64,000 nucleotides of DNA from Bacillus sp. FJAT-27916 (GCF_001183965.1 NZ_LFZV01000001.1:319277-383276); one strand, 5' to 3'. Positions 16,351-24,622 are shown, numbered from the stretch's first letter. Made by a program: numbers and translations. Notes: generated by a model not told the origin, from the sequence alone.

Positions 16351-16648
16351 CTTGCTGCCTCCTTCCTGTCTAACAATTATCTTAACATAATTTTAAGTAT
16401 TTTTTGATTATTAAAAATGATAGGGGGCAATCATACAGATTTGAAAAAGTTATACAGAGAGGGAGGTGAATTATTCGATGTGGGAAAACATTTGTTTAGT
16501 ATTTTTCGTGCCATTGCGAAAAATAAATCAAAAAGTTTAGCTAATAAGAATGAAAGTTTGACAATTTCAACTGAACTTAAGGAAGATTTATACGGGAAAT
16601 GCTTATGTTTTGTAGAAATTTTAAGGAAAAAAGACTGATGATACAAGT
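16351..16648. other. AT-rich intergenic region, no convincing gene
   Basis: Between the ATPase start and the sinI promoter I see only weak short reading frames (see the rejected list). A GGAGGTG at 16463-16469 could serve a short peptide beginning at 16478 or 16480, but nothing supports its expression. Confidence 0.3.
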
Positions 16649-16678
16649 TTGAGAGTTACAAATAACGGCAAATAAAAT
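16649..16678 (+). promoter_or_regulatory. putative promoter ahead of the c-di-GMP riboswitch and sinI
   Basis: TTGAGA (16649-16654) and TAAAAT (16673-16678), spaced by 18 bp, lie just upstream of the aptamer. Confidence 0.5.
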
Positions 16679-16689
16679 GGTACATCCCG

Positions 16690-16818
16690 TTTATACTTGG
16701 ATTAGTACCTAATTATTGAAAGGGCAAACTCATGGAAAAATGAGAACGCAAAGTTTCAGGTCTAAAGTAGTGTAAACTGCCACGATGGCTGAACTGCATG
16801 AGATACCAAATGTATTTT
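16690..16818 (+). promoter_or_regulatory. cyclic-di-GMP-I (GEMM-I) riboswitch ahead of sinI
   Basis: The sequence matches the GEMM-I aptamer block by block. 'AGGGCAAAC' is followed by a hairpin CTCAT-GGAAAA-ATGAG (GNRA-like loop). Then comes 'AACGCAAAG', the near-invariant core, then 'TTTCAGGTCTAAAG', a variable hairpin and 'GGCTGAACTGC'. TTCAG and CTGAA close the P3 helix. An outer helix can form between ATAC-TTGG (from 16693) and CCAA..GTAT (to about 16815). No terminator lies between it and sinI, whose ribosome site starts a few bases downstream, so translational control or an unrecognised anti-structure is likely. The direction of regulation is unknown. Confidence 0.82.
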
Positions 16819-16837
16819 AGGAGGGAAGGGATAGGCG

Positions 16838-16981
16838 ATGTTACTAATGTATAAATTGGAGTTAGATGGGGAATGGGTAGACTTGATGTTAGCTGCCCGC
16901 GAACTCGGATTAAGTAAGGAGGAAATAAGAGAGTTTCTAAAAACGAATCAAATGCCTGAGACTATCAAAGCTTCGACATAA
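16838..16981 (+). CDS. sinI: SinI-like antirepressor
   Basis: This 47-residue protein carries the SinI signature 'ELDGEWVDLMLAARELGLSK' followed by 'EEIREFLK', which aligns with the SinR-binding helix pair of B. subtilis SinI. SinI binds SinR and strips it from biofilm-matrix promoters. The B. subtilis protein has 57 residues. Here the C-terminal tail is shorter. AGGAGG precedes the ATG at 16838 by about a dozen bases, so the in-frame ATG at 16847 is also possible. The gene is preceded by a cyclic-di-GMP-I aptamer and runs convergently toward sinR, unlike the sinI-sinR tandem of B. subtilis. Confidence 0.82.
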   Translation: MLLMYKLELDGEWVDLMLAARELGLSKEEIREFLKTNQMPETIKAST

Positions 16982-17023
16982 AAAAACACTCACCATTGAA
17001 TTGGCGAGTGACTGTTTTTTTTT
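16981..17023. terminator. bidirectional terminator between sinI and sinR
   Basis: CACTC-A-CC and GG-C-GAGTG (16987-17010) form a stem, flanked by an A run on the left and a ten-base T run on the right. It can therefore serve both convergent genes. Confidence 0.85.
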
Positions 17024-17038
17024 CTGACGATTATTGTC

Positions 17039-17365
17039 TTATTTATCGGTATTACTTAGCTTCCATTTATTGAATTCAATGAATTCCCGGAATTGATCCT
17101 TAGAAACACCTGATTCCATTGCCTCTTTGACGAGATTCGCCCAATCCTGGTCCAGCGGATAGTCTTTTGGAGTATCGTGTAAGAGAACATCCAATGGAAC
17201 ATTAAGGACGGATGCAATCTTTTCAAGGAATTGAATGGAAGGATTCGTCTGTATGTTTCTTTCCAATGAACTCAAATAAGATTTTGCGACGCCTGCTTTC
17301 TCTGCAAGCTCAGTCATGGATAATTTCTTTTCCGTTCTTAATCTTTTGACACGATCACCAATCAT
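17039..17365 (-). CDS. sinR: SinR-type transcriptional repressor
   Basis: The 108-residue protein is collinear with B. subtilis SinR. An N-terminal helix-turn-helix carries 'SMTELAEKAGVAKSYLSSLE' and 'NIQTNPSIQFLEKIASVLNV'. A C-terminal SinI-interaction/tetramerisation segment follows ('WANLVKEAMESGVSKDQFRE', then a helix). SinR represses exopolysaccharide and amyloid-fibre operons until antagonised by SinI. The gene sits opposite sinI with a shared terminator. Upstream is a strong sigma-A promoter with a palindrome at the start point, suggesting autoregulation or control by another repressor. Confidence 0.9.
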   Translation of the reverse strand: MIGDRVKRLRTEKKLSMTELAEKAGVAKSYLSSLERNIQTNPSIQFLEKIASVLNVPLDVLLHDTPKDYPLDQDWANLVKEAMESGVSKDQFREFIEFNKWKLSNTDK

Positions 17366-17402
17366 CTTGCAAATTCCTTCCTGAACAGTATATTTAGAAA
17401 GT

Positions 17403-17448
17403 AATTAGTTCTAATTCATATTATAATAATAACATCCTTTATATTCAA
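17403..17448 (-). promoter_or_regulatory. sinR promoter with overlapping palindromic operator
   Basis: On the minus strand TTGAAT (plus 17443-17448), a 17-bp spacer and TATAAT (plus 17420-17425) form a near-consensus sigma-A promoter. The palindrome AATTAG-TT-CTAATT (17403-17416) falls at the expected transcription start and contains a GTTCTAA core similar to SinR boxes. Confidence 0.7.
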
Positions 17449-17810
17449 ATACCTATAGCCTTTTATCCTATATTACATGTTAATTGCGTTTCATTGATTA
17501 CAGGTTATTGGCCGAAACAATTCTAATGAACTACATAATGTGCCAGAAAGGTGAAATATGTTAGAAGGAACAAGTCATTAGAACTAGAATAGGCGTGAAA
17601 AAAGGGTATATATCCCGTGGGCATCAATATGGTGAGAGAAGAGAGAGAAAAAGACAGCTAATTTGGGTCTTTTCTCCGTTTCTATGAACATACCATTATG
17701 GAAGTATATAATATTTACTTTTGCAGTAAGTGCAAAAAGAGAATAGACTGAGCCAAAAGAGGATAATTGCTTAAATTAGACGAACGGCACTCACTCAGCC
17801 AGATAAAAAT
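17449..17810. other. intergenic region upstream of sinR, no gene seen
   Basis: This stretch lacks a supported reading frame. It does contain further AGGAAC/TTAGAAC motifs (about 17565-17590) like the one in the sinR operator, which might be repressor sites. No RNA structure is recognised. Confidence 0.3.
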
Positions 17811-17852
17811 AGCCCCATCAAAGGCAGATATGCATATGCCTTTGATGGGGCT
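17811..17852 (-). terminator. terminator of the mrp operon
   Basis: A perfect 16-bp inverted repeat (AGCCCCATCAAAGGCA / TGCCTTTGATGGGGCT) with a ten-base loop, followed on the minus strand by ATTTTTATC, ends the operon just after mrpG. Confidence 0.9.
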
Positions 17853-17864
17853 ATATAATTGGCT

Positions 17865-18227
17865 TTATTCAGCTTTCATATATTTTTTTAAGTCATCGCG
17901 TACAGTCCGGTCGGCAAGCTTTACGTTTGAGCGATAGGCTGCCCGGCAGATGATATGGCCTGCAACTGGAGCGGTCAAAAATACAAAGAATATTCCAAGA
18001 AGCAGCCGGATACTAAAGTAACCTTCGTCGATCCAAAAAAACATGAATGCTCCTAGAAGAATGAACAGCACTCCGAGTGTTGTGCTTTTCGAAGCGGCAT
18101 GGGAGCGTGTATAGACATCTGGAAGCCTAATCAGTCCGACACCGCTTAGAAGAGTTAAGACTGTCCCTAAAAGGATAAAGCCGCCTGCAATCCACTCACT
18201 GATCATTTCCGCGTTCAATGACAACAC
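17865..18227 (-). CDS. mrpG: Na+/H+ antiporter Mrp subunit G
   Basis: The 120-residue protein has three membrane helices and the MnhG/PhaG pattern 'TLLSGVGLIRLPDVYTRSHA', followed by a segment with 'ASKSTTLGVLFIL'. MrpG is a small subunit of the hetero-oligomeric Mrp antiporter, needed for Na+ and alkali resistance. It is the last gene of the operon and overlaps mrpF by 32 bases, so it is translated by coupling. A terminator follows directly. Confidence 0.93.
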   Translation of the reverse strand: MLSLNAEMISEWIAGGFILLGTVLTLLSGVGLIRLPDVYTRSHAASKSTTLGVLFILLGAFMFFWIDEGYFSIRLLLGIFFVFLTAPVAGHIICRAAYRSNVKLADRTVRDDLKKYMKAE

Positions 18228-18480
18228 CCCTTTCTATGAATCTAGCAAATGCAATGGTCCCAATGAAAGAAAGGATACCAAGCAGTAATATGATGTCCAA
18301 GAAAGCGTGCGATCTGAATAGTACGGACAAAATAGCCACACCTGAAATTAAGTGAATCCCGATTGAATCCAGTGCCATAACCCGGTCTGGCATGGATGGG
18401 CCTTTAAATAGGCGATAGATGGAAATCAGAATGGATAATGTCAGAATGAACAGTGCTAAAGTCAAAACGATTTCAAACAT
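18196..18480 (-). CDS. mrpF: Na+/H+ antiporter Mrp subunit F
   Basis: The 94-residue protein with three membrane helices carries the MrpF motif 'GPSMPDRVMALDSIG' in the first loop, then 'AFLDIILLLGILSFIGTIAFARF'-type helix content near the C terminus (shown only in part: 'LLGILSFIGTIAFARFIE'). It is an essential small subunit of the Mrp complex. It shares one base with the mrpE stop and overlaps mrpG. Confidence 0.93.
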   Translation of the reverse strand: MFEIVLTLALFILTLSILISIYRLFKGPSMPDRVMALDSIGIHLISGVAILSVLFRSHAFLDIILLLGILSFIGTIAFARFIERGVVIERGNDQ

Positions 18481-18956
18481 TATCGTGTAACCTCCTTAAT
18501 CGCCTTTTCAAAGCTCGTTTTTGCCTGGATGATTGATTTTTTTGATTCCTCCATATCCATGGCGTGAATGAAGAATGTCTTATTGTCTGGGGAAATCTCA
18601 AGCACGACCGAGCCTGGCGTCAGCGATAATAATAGAGCCAATAGCGGTATCTCCCATTCCCCGCTCAAATCTGTTTTGACGGCAAACACTCCTGGCTGAA
18701 CGTCTATTTTTCTGCGTGTAACCTGTCTAAGGACAAGCACGGTAGAAGATACGAGCTCTCTTAGGAATACATACAGCAGCTTCAATATGGAGAAAAATGT
18801 ACCTAAATAGAAGGATGTACTGAAGAAACGACGCATGAAAAACAAAATGACAATTCCCACTAGATACCCGGCAAAGAACGAAGGGAAACTCCATTTATCC
18901 TGCAAAAGCATCCATAAGAAACCAATGAATATATTCAGTAAAACTTGAACGGGCAC
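18480..18956 (-). CDS. mrpE: Na+/H+ antiporter Mrp subunit E
   Basis: The 158-residue protein begins with two membrane segments and shows the MrpE/MnhE domain pattern 'LLALLLSLTPGSVVLEIS' followed by 'FFIHAMDM'. I use the GTG at 18956, preceded by AAGGGG. MrpE supports complex assembly and activity. It differs from its operon mates in spacing: 164 bases separate it from mrpD, whereas the other neighbours touch or overlap. That gap holds an inverted repeat. Confidence 0.92.
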   Translation of the reverse strand: MPVQVLLNIFIGFLWMLLQDKWSFPSFFAGYLVGIVILFFMRRFFSTSFYLGTFFSILKLLYVFLRELVSSTVLVLRQVTRRKIDVQPGVFAVKTDLSGEWEIPLLALLLSLTPGSVVLEISPDNKTFFIHAMDMEESKKSIIQAKTSFEKAIKEVTR

Positions 18957-19008
18957 AACGGACCACCCCTTTTTTATGGCTAGGTTAATCTTACATATTG
19001 ATTTTCGT

Positions 19009-19059
19009 TACAGTCGATTACTTTCTGCTGCTCCTGCCGAAGTCAAGCGCCTGTAACGT
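19009..19059 (-). promoter_or_regulatory. inverted repeat in the mrpD-mrpE gap
   Basis: GTTACAG (19009-19015) and CTGTAAC (19053-19059) form the ends of a 51-base imperfect hairpin. A second palindrome CGTTGATCAACG lies next to it (19058-19069). It is the only sizeable non-coding gap in the operon, so an internal processing site, attenuator or promoter is possible. None is proven. Confidence 0.35.
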
Positions 19060-19120
19060 TGATCAACGATTCTTTACTATCAACATTTAACTTTAAAAGT
19101 TTTATTTTATCGGTTGGCTA

Positions 19121-20605
19121 TTATTCTCCTAAAACGGCATCGATATATAAGTCAGGGTTCATTAAGCCTTCAGCGGCCAATTGGATATAGGCTGAGATTG
19201 ATTCTCCTCCCAATCCGAGAAAGATCGTTACAGCCGTTAAAAGTGTAATCGGTACAATAATTCCCCTTGTTGTTCCTTTCTCCATGTCTTCACTTAGGTT
19301 TGTTTCACCCCAGAAGGCGTTCATGAAGATTTTCATGACAGAATAAAGTACCAACAAGCTTGATATTAATCCAATTGCCCCAAGCCAATATTCTCCGGCT
19401 TCAAAGGTGCCCTTTGTAATCAGCAGCTTTCCGAGGAAACCGCTGAACGGCGGAATGCCGGCGAGTGCCAAGGATGCGATAAAGAACATCCAGCCAAGAA
19501 AGGGGTGTGTCCGGATCAAACCGCTGATTTCCTTTAAATTAGCGGTGCCGGTGAGATAAATAATGGTCCCCCCAATTAGGAAAATCAACGCTTTTACATT
19601 AATGTCATGCACCAGATAAAAAACCGATCCCGTGATACTGCCTGTTGTAAAAGCAGCCAGCCCGGCCATGATTAAGCCAACCGAGATGATTACATTGTAA
19701 GTCAGAATCCCTTCTATATCCCATCTGGAGACCGCGCCGATGACTCCGAGCAGCATCGTCGCCGCCCCAAGAATGCCAATCAGCAGGTGGGTAATTTCCG
19801 GTTGATGATAAAAGATCAATGTAAACATACGGAAAATGGCATAAATTCCGACCTTGGTGAGTAAAGCTGCAAAGATTGCTGCCACTGCTGTAGGAGGAAC
19901 GCTATAGGAACCAGGCAGCCAGTAAAACAACAGGAGCCCGGCCTTCAAGCTGAAGACCATGAGCAGTAAAATGGCAACGGTCGTCATCAGTCCGCTTTGG
20001 CCTGCTTCTGCTACACGGACAGATAGATGTGCCATATTCAGCGTGCCTGTTACAGCGTATAGGTAGGCAACAGCCACGAGGAAGAAGAAGGATGACATGA
20101 CATTAATCAAAATATATTTAATCGATTCCCTGAGCTGCTTTTTCTCCCCGCCGAGTGTAATCAGCGCATAGGAGGAGATTAGCATCAATTCAAAGAAAAC
20201 GAACAGATTGAAGATGTCACCGGTCAAAAAGGATCCGTTTACTCCGCTGATCATGAACAGGAACAATGGATAGAAGAAGTTTTCCTCTCGTAATCTCCCG
20301 ATTGTGTAGAAGGCATAAAATAAACAGCAGAAGGACACGAATGCCGTTATGATTAACAGGATGACCGCAAACATATCGGCGACAAGGCTGATTCCATAGG
20401 GAGCAGCCCATCCCCCTGCCTGCAGAACCTGTATCCCGTCTTCCTTTATTTTTAAAGCCATCATCACAGCAACGGTGAAGGTAGCTAGAATGGCGAATAG
20501 GGCAATGAATCTTTGCATATATAATTTTTTTCTGAATATGACCAAGATCAATCCCGCGATAAGCGGAATAATGATTGGCAGAACGACTAGATTATTCATC
20601 TTCAT
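19121..20605 (-). CDS. mrpD: Na+/H+ antiporter Mrp subunit D
   Basis: The 494-residue subunit is homologous to the proton-translocating ND2/ND4/ND5 subunits of complex I. It has about 14 membrane helices, 'LMLISSYALITLGGEK' in the region of the conserved membrane glutamate, and 'LLLFYWLPGSYSVPPTAVAA', which includes the conserved lysine-helix neighbourhood of MrpD. With MrpA it forms the ion pathway. The ATG at 20599 has better spacing to AAGGGG than the one at 20605. It overlaps mrpC by 14 bases. Confidence 0.94.
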   Translation of the reverse strand: MKMNNLVVLPIIIPLIAGLILVIFRKKLYMQRFIALFAILATFTVAVMMALKIKEDGIQVLQAGGWAAPYGISLVADMFAVILLIITAFVSFCCLFYAFYTIGRLREENFFYPLFLFMISGVNGSFLTGDIFNLFVFFELMLISSYALITLGGEKKQLRESIKYILINVMSSFFFLVAVAYLYAVTGTLNMAHLSVRVAEAGQSGLMTTVAILLLMVFSLKAGLLLFYWLPGSYSVPPTAVAAIFAALLTKVGIYAIFRMFTLIFYHQPEITHLLIGILGAATMLLGVIGAVSRWDIEGILTYNVIISVGLIMAGLAAFTTGSITGSVFYLVHDINVKALIFLIGGTIIYLTGTANLKEISGLIRTHPFLGWMFFIASLALAGIPPFSGFLGKLLITKGTFEAGEYWLGAIGLISSLLVLYSVMKIFMNAFWGETNLSEDMEKGTTRGIIVPITLLTAVTIFLGLGGESISAYIQLAAEGLMNPDLYIDAVLGE

Positions 20606-20930
20606 TTCCCCTTAATTGATCCATATCATCCGTTTCCAAGACCCGGTAACTACGATAGGCAACCACCAGGAAAAGACCCGTAATAGCAAAGTTAATGACA
20701 ATTGCGGTCAGGATAAGTGCCTGCGGCAGCCCATCCGTAAAGGAGGTATTTTTCAGACCCAGCAGCGGGGGACCTCCAGTCTTCAACCCTCCCATTGTCA
20801 GAATCAGAAGGTTGACGGCATGGCCGATTACGGACGTGCCGAGTATGATTCTTAGCAGGCTTTTAGATAAGACCATGTATGTTCCGATTGCGAAGAAGAC
20901 TCCTACAAGTATAGACATGACTGTTTCCAT
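20592..20930 (-). CDS. mrpC: Na+/H+ antiporter Mrp subunit C
   Basis: The 112-residue protein resembles the NuoK subunit of complex I, with three membrane helices and 'ILGTSVIGHAVNLLILTMG', containing the conserved His-Asn segment, then 'DGLPQALILTAIVINFA', a signature of MrpC. It starts two bases after the mrpB stop and overlaps mrpD. A C-terminal acidic tail 'DDMDQLRGNEDE' is cytosolic. Confidence 0.94.
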   Translation of the reverse strand: METVMSILVGVFFAIGTYMVLSKSLLRIILGTSVIGHAVNLLILTMGGLKTGGPPLLGLKNTSFTDGLPQALILTAIVINFAITGLFLVVAYRSYRVLETDDMDQLRGNEDE

Positions 20931-20932
20931 TG

Positions 20933-21355
20933 TTATCGATCCTCGCTTATACTCAGGATGATTGTCACGGCTGAACCAATGACAGCTAAAGCGACACCAG
21001 TATCAAAGATGAGCGCGGTGGCTAATTCGGTTTTGCCCAGGATAGGAAGCTCAAAATAACCGAATGTTTGAGAAAGAAAGGGAGCGTCGAACAGAAAGGA
21101 ACCGGCACCTGTAAGAACAGCAATCAGTACACCAATCGCGGCCACTGTTTTAAAGTCTACAGGAATCAGTTTATTGACGGTTTCCGTTCCAAGTGTCAAA
21201 TACATAAGTACAAGAGCACTAGATATTCCTAAGCCCCCAATGAATCCTCCTCCAGGATTGTGGTGCCCAGAGAAGAATAAATCAATGGAAAAGGTGAGGA
21301 TGATCAGAACAGCGACTTTTGTGACAGCCGATAATAAAATATCATTAGGCTTCAT
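20933..21355 (-). CDS. mrpB: Na+/H+ antiporter Mrp subunit B
   Basis: The 140-residue subunit has four membrane helices and the MnhB motif 'FSGHHNPGGGFIGGL' near residue 30, followed by a short linker. It corresponds to a domain that is related to the C-terminal part of MrpA. The start codon overlaps the mrpA stop (ATGA), showing coupling. Confidence 0.94.
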   Translation of the reverse strand: MKPNDILLSAVTKVAVLIILTFSIDLFFSGHHNPGGGFIGGLGISSALVLMYLTLGTETVNKLIPVDFKTVAAIGVLIAVLTGAGSFLFDAPFLSQTFGYFELPILGKTELATALIFDTGVALAVIGSAVTIILSISEDR

Positions 21356-23751
21356 TTTCTATCCCTCCCTGTAACATTGACCTTAATTAATGTAAATACA
21401 GCCAATCCAGCAATACAGAGGACGGCCACTTCGACCATCGTATCAAGCCCCCTGAAGTCGACCAACGTCGCGTTCACAATGTTTTTCGCCCCAGCAAGCG
21501 CATAGGAATCCTCAAAGTATCCAGAAATGGTGTCGAACAAACGAGTTCCATTGGCGGAAAGGGCCAAAAGGGTGACGGTCAAACCGACTCCGACTGAAAT
21601 CAGCATATTCGTTATTTTGAAGCGGACTTTGCTGATTTCCTTGCGAAGCTCTGGCAAATGATAGAAGCATAGCAGGAATAAAGCGACCGTTACCGTTTCC
21701 ACAACCAATTGTGTCAGCGCTAAATCCGGCGCCTGAAAAATAACGAATAGAATGGACACAAGATACCCCAGGGCTCCAACAGCGATAATGGATGTCAGCC
21801 TGTGCTGGGAAAAGAGCGCGATTAAAGCGGCTATGACCATGCCAATGACCATCATGGCCTCATAAATACTCACCGGTGAATCTTTGGACATATCAAAGGC
21901 AAAGCCATTGAACAGCCATAGGGAACCGCCAACGATAAAGATGAAGAATGAAAAAATATAAGCGAGGTAATCGCGTGTATAGCCAGTCATGTACTTCTTC
22001 GTTATCTTGGCGGATAGTGATTCCATCAACTGCAGTGACTCGTTGTATAGGCTGTTAAATGTTAGACCTTGCGGGTACCAGCTGAATATCTTGATCCATT
22101 TCGGGAGCAGTTTGTATAGCAAGAAGCCGAATAGTACGACTCCAATCGTCATCCATAACTCAATGTTAAAACCATGCCATGCAGAAATCTCTTTGCCCAA
22201 TCCACCTGCTGCCGCATAGTCCGGCAGGATGGCTATGAATGCAGGGTCCAAAATGTATTTGGCCAATACGTTAGGGAAAAAGAAGATTAGCACGACGAAC
22301 ATCGCCAATAAAGCTGGCGGGATCAGCATGCCGATAGGCGGTTCATGCGTGGCTTTTGACAGCATTTCCGGTTTGTGTTCTCCCGCGAACGTCTTAAAGA
22401 CCATGATCATACAGTAGACGAACGTCAGGACACTTGCTGCCCAAGCGACAACCGGGAAGATTACGCCGAATGTTCCCATCCCGAAAATATCCATCCCTGA
22501 TGCATTCACCACACCGGTAAAGAACATTTCTTTACTCAAAAATCCATTGAATGGAGGTAAACCTGCCATTGAGAAACTGCCAATCATCGTAATCGTAAAG
22601 GAAATCGGCATGAGGCTCATTAACCCGCCCAATCTTTGCAGATTCCGGGTGCCTGTCTCATGGTCAATGATTCCGACCACCATGAACAAACTTCCTTTGA
22701 AGGTGGAATGATTAACTAAATGGAAGACAGCGGCCATAATGGCTATCGCATATACCTTCGATTCATCGCCGTAGCCAAAATAAATGGCAGCAGATCCGAG
22801 TCCGAGAAGACTCATGATCAAGCCGAGCTGACTGATGGTCGAATAAGCGAGCAGAGCCTTCAAATCCCTCTGCCGCACCGCATTCCAGGATCCGTATAAT
22901 AAGGTCACGATACCAATTAAGGATACGGTCCAGAACCAAACGGCCTGACCGCCGAACACGGGTGTCAACCTCGCAACTAAATAGATACCGGCTTTAACCA
23001 TTGTTGCTGAATGCAGATAAGCACTGATGGGTGTCGGTGCTTCCATCGCATCAGGCAGCCAGAAACTAAATGGGAACTGAGCTGATTTCGTGAAAGCTCC
23101 CAATAAGATTAAGATCATCGCAGGCAAAAACAGGGTATGCTCAGGTAAAGAGCCAGCTTTGGAAATCATTTCACGGATGCTGTACGTATCCGTGATGAGG
23201 GAAAGGAGCAAAAGCCCGGCCAGCATAGATAAACCGCCGGAAATAGTAATCAGCATGGACTTTTGTGCCCCGTCTCTCGATTTTCTCCGCTGGTACCAAT
23301 AGGCAATTAACAGGAAAGAAGAAATGCTCGTCAGCTCCCAGAACACGTACAGAACGATAACATTGTCCGAGAAAACGACTCCTAGCATGGCTCCCATAAA
23401 CAACATGAGATAGACATAAAAGTTATGAAGCTCCTCACGCTGCCTGGACAGGTAGAAAATTGAATACAGAATGACGAGCGAGCCGATACCTGTGATCAGC
23501 AAACCGAATAGAAGGGATAATCCATCGACATAGGTCGTGAAATTAAGCCCAAACGCTGGCAGCCACTTCATTTCGCTGGTTAATGTGTTGCCAGATGTAG
23601 TAATTGGGATATACTGTAATAAGAAGATGAGGATAATAGCTGGAAGAAAAAGAACAAACCAGCCGATATGAAGCTTTTTGTTGAATAAACGATGGAGGAA
23701 AGGTATTAGAACCGCAAAGATAAACGGTAATAAAATCATCCAATTAATCAT
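21352..23751 (-). CDS. mrpA: Na+/H+ antiporter Mrp subunit A
   Basis: The 799-residue protein is the largest Mrp subunit. Residues to about 480 are NuoL-like, with 'FWELTSISSFLLIAYW' (membrane glutamate), 'FPFSFWLPDAMEAPTPISAY' and 'HLVNHSTFKGSLFM'. The C-terminal third contains the MrpA-specific domain with 'FQAPDLALTQLVVETVTV'. The complex exchanges cytoplasmic Na+ for protons and sustains pH and sodium homeostasis. This gene leads the seven-gene operon and is divergent from the universal-stress gene. Confidence 0.95.
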   Translation of the reverse strand: MINWMILLPFIFAVLIPFLHRLFNKKLHIGWFVLFLPAIILIFLLQYIPITTSGNTLTSEMKWLPAFGLNFTTYVDGLSLLFGLLITGIGSLVILYSIFYLSRQREELHNFYVYLMLFMGAMLGVVFSDNVIVLYVFWELTSISSFLLIAYWYQRRKSRDGAQKSMLITISGGLSMLAGLLLLSLITDTYSIREMISKAGSLPEHTLFLPAMILILLGAFTKSAQFPFSFWLPDAMEAPTPISAYLHSATMVKAGIYLVARLTPVFGGQAVWFWTVSLIGIVTLLYGSWNAVRQRDLKALLAYSTISQLGLIMSLLGLGSAAIYFGYGDESKVYAIAIMAAVFHLVNHSTFKGSLFMVVGIIDHETGTRNLQRLGGLMSLMPISFTITMIGSFSMAGLPPFNGFLSKEMFFTGVVNASGMDIFGMGTFGVIFPVVAWAASVLTFVYCMIMVFKTFAGEHKPEMLSKATHEPPIGMLIPPALLAMFVVLIFFFPNVLAKYILDPAFIAILPDYAAAGGLGKEISAWHGFNIELWMTIGVVLFGFLLYKLLPKWIKIFSWYPQGLTFNSLYNESLQLMESLSAKITKKYMTGYTRDYLAYIFSFFIFIVGGSLWLFNGFAFDMSKDSPVSIYEAMMVIGMVIAALIALFSQHRLTSIIAVGALGYLVSILFVIFQAPDLALTQLVVETVTVALFLLCFYHLPELRKEISKVRFKITNMLISVGVGLTVTLLALSANGTRLFDTISGYFEDSYALAGAKNIVNATLVDFRGLDTMVEVAVLCIAGLAVFTLIKVNVTGRDRK

Positions 23752-23863
23752 GTCCTCCCGCTCCCTTCATCATAGAGTAATGGTACAGATATACAAAAAG
23801 CGGCAATTATTTCGTTGAACCTTGTTATATTTGAAATATTGCAACTCTTTTATGTAATAATAA

Positions 23864-23892
23864 TTGACTGAAAAACCTGCATGGGCTATATT
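23864..23892 (+). promoter_or_regulatory. sigma-A promoter of the universal-stress gene
   Basis: TTGACT (23864-23869), 17-bp spacer, TATATT (23887-23892), about 45 bp before the start codon. Confidence 0.75.
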
Positions 23893-23937
23893 CGTTATAG
23901 TCTAATGACCTACCATCTATTTAGAGGTGAACTTTTA

Positions 23938-24588
23938 ATGAAAAAATGCAAAAGCCGAATGGACGAAAGCATCCTTGTATGTGTCTATTACGGCCCCAAC
24001 GGTGATCGCTTAATTCAGCGCGGCAGTAAAATTGCCAATATGCTGGATTGTCCTCTGTACATCTTGACAGTGGACCCAAGTCCTTTTGATGAACTAGACG
24101 CTGAGAAATCCGAAAGTATCGAGAGATGGCGTCAGCTCGCCGAGGAATTGGAAGCTGAGGAATTTATTTTGAAAGATAATGAGAAACGGCCATTCGCAAA
24201 AGTGATAGCGGATGTTGCGCGTGAAAAACAAATTTCACAGATCATCCTTGGTCAAACAGCGCAAAGCCGCTGGGAACAGATTGCTAAAGGTTCGATTATA
24301 AATACTTTGCTGCGAGACATTCCATTTGTTGACCTTCATATTGTATCCGTCGCCCGGGCATTAAAGGATGACCCAGACGGCCTTTATGAAAAAGGTGTGC
24401 GCGCCTACCTCGAAAAAGAAGGCGATCAGTATCGGATAAGCTTCGAGCATACAAAAGAAAGTGAATTTGAAGGGATTTTCTTCAAAGAAATCGGCACTGA
24501 TTTCAACACCGGTATCTTTAAATTCATGAAAAACAACCAAACGCTGCAAGTGACTGTGACTGATGACTATGTCAAAGAAAGCTTATGA
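23938..24588 (+). CDS. universal stress protein (UspA-like) family protein
   Basis: The 216-residue protein starts with a UspA-type fold: 'ILVCVYYGPNGDRLIQRGSKIA' (read in part), 'PLYILTVDPSPFD', and 'KQISQIILGQTAQSRWEQIAKGSIINTLLRD', where the G-x-T and the late Gly/Ser motif resemble the ATP-binding loop. The Usp domain of KdpD is a close structural parallel. About 80 additional residues follow, predicted as a beta-rich soluble extension. The ATG at 23938 follows AGAGGTG and replaces an upstream ATG with no ribosome site. It is divergent from mrp and may share conditions of expression. Its role is otherwise unknown. Confidence 0.7.
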   Translation: MKKCKSRMDESILVCVYYGPNGDRLIQRGSKIANMLDCPLYILTVDPSPFDELDAEKSESIERWRQLAEELEAEEFILKDNEKRPFAKVIADVAREKQISQIILGQTAQSRWEQIAKGSIINTLLRDIPFVDLHIVSVARALKDDPDGLYEKGVRAYLEKEGDQYRISFEHTKESEFEGIFFKEIGTDFNTGIFKFMKNNQTLQVTVTDDYVKESL

Positions 24589-24594
24589 TGGAGA

Positions 24595-24622
24595 CCTCCA
24601 CAAATTTATGTGGGGGTTTTTT
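24595..24622 (+). terminator. terminator after the universal-stress gene
   Basis: CCTCCACA and TGTGGGGG pair around AATTTA, followed by TTTTTT. Confidence 0.85.

Noticed and set aside
16417..16638. 73-codon frame upstream of sinI, or shorter peptides from 16478 or 16480 behind GGAGGTG
   Set aside because: A ribosome-site-like sequence exists, but there is no promoter, homology that I recognise or codon signal. It is left as possible but unsupported.
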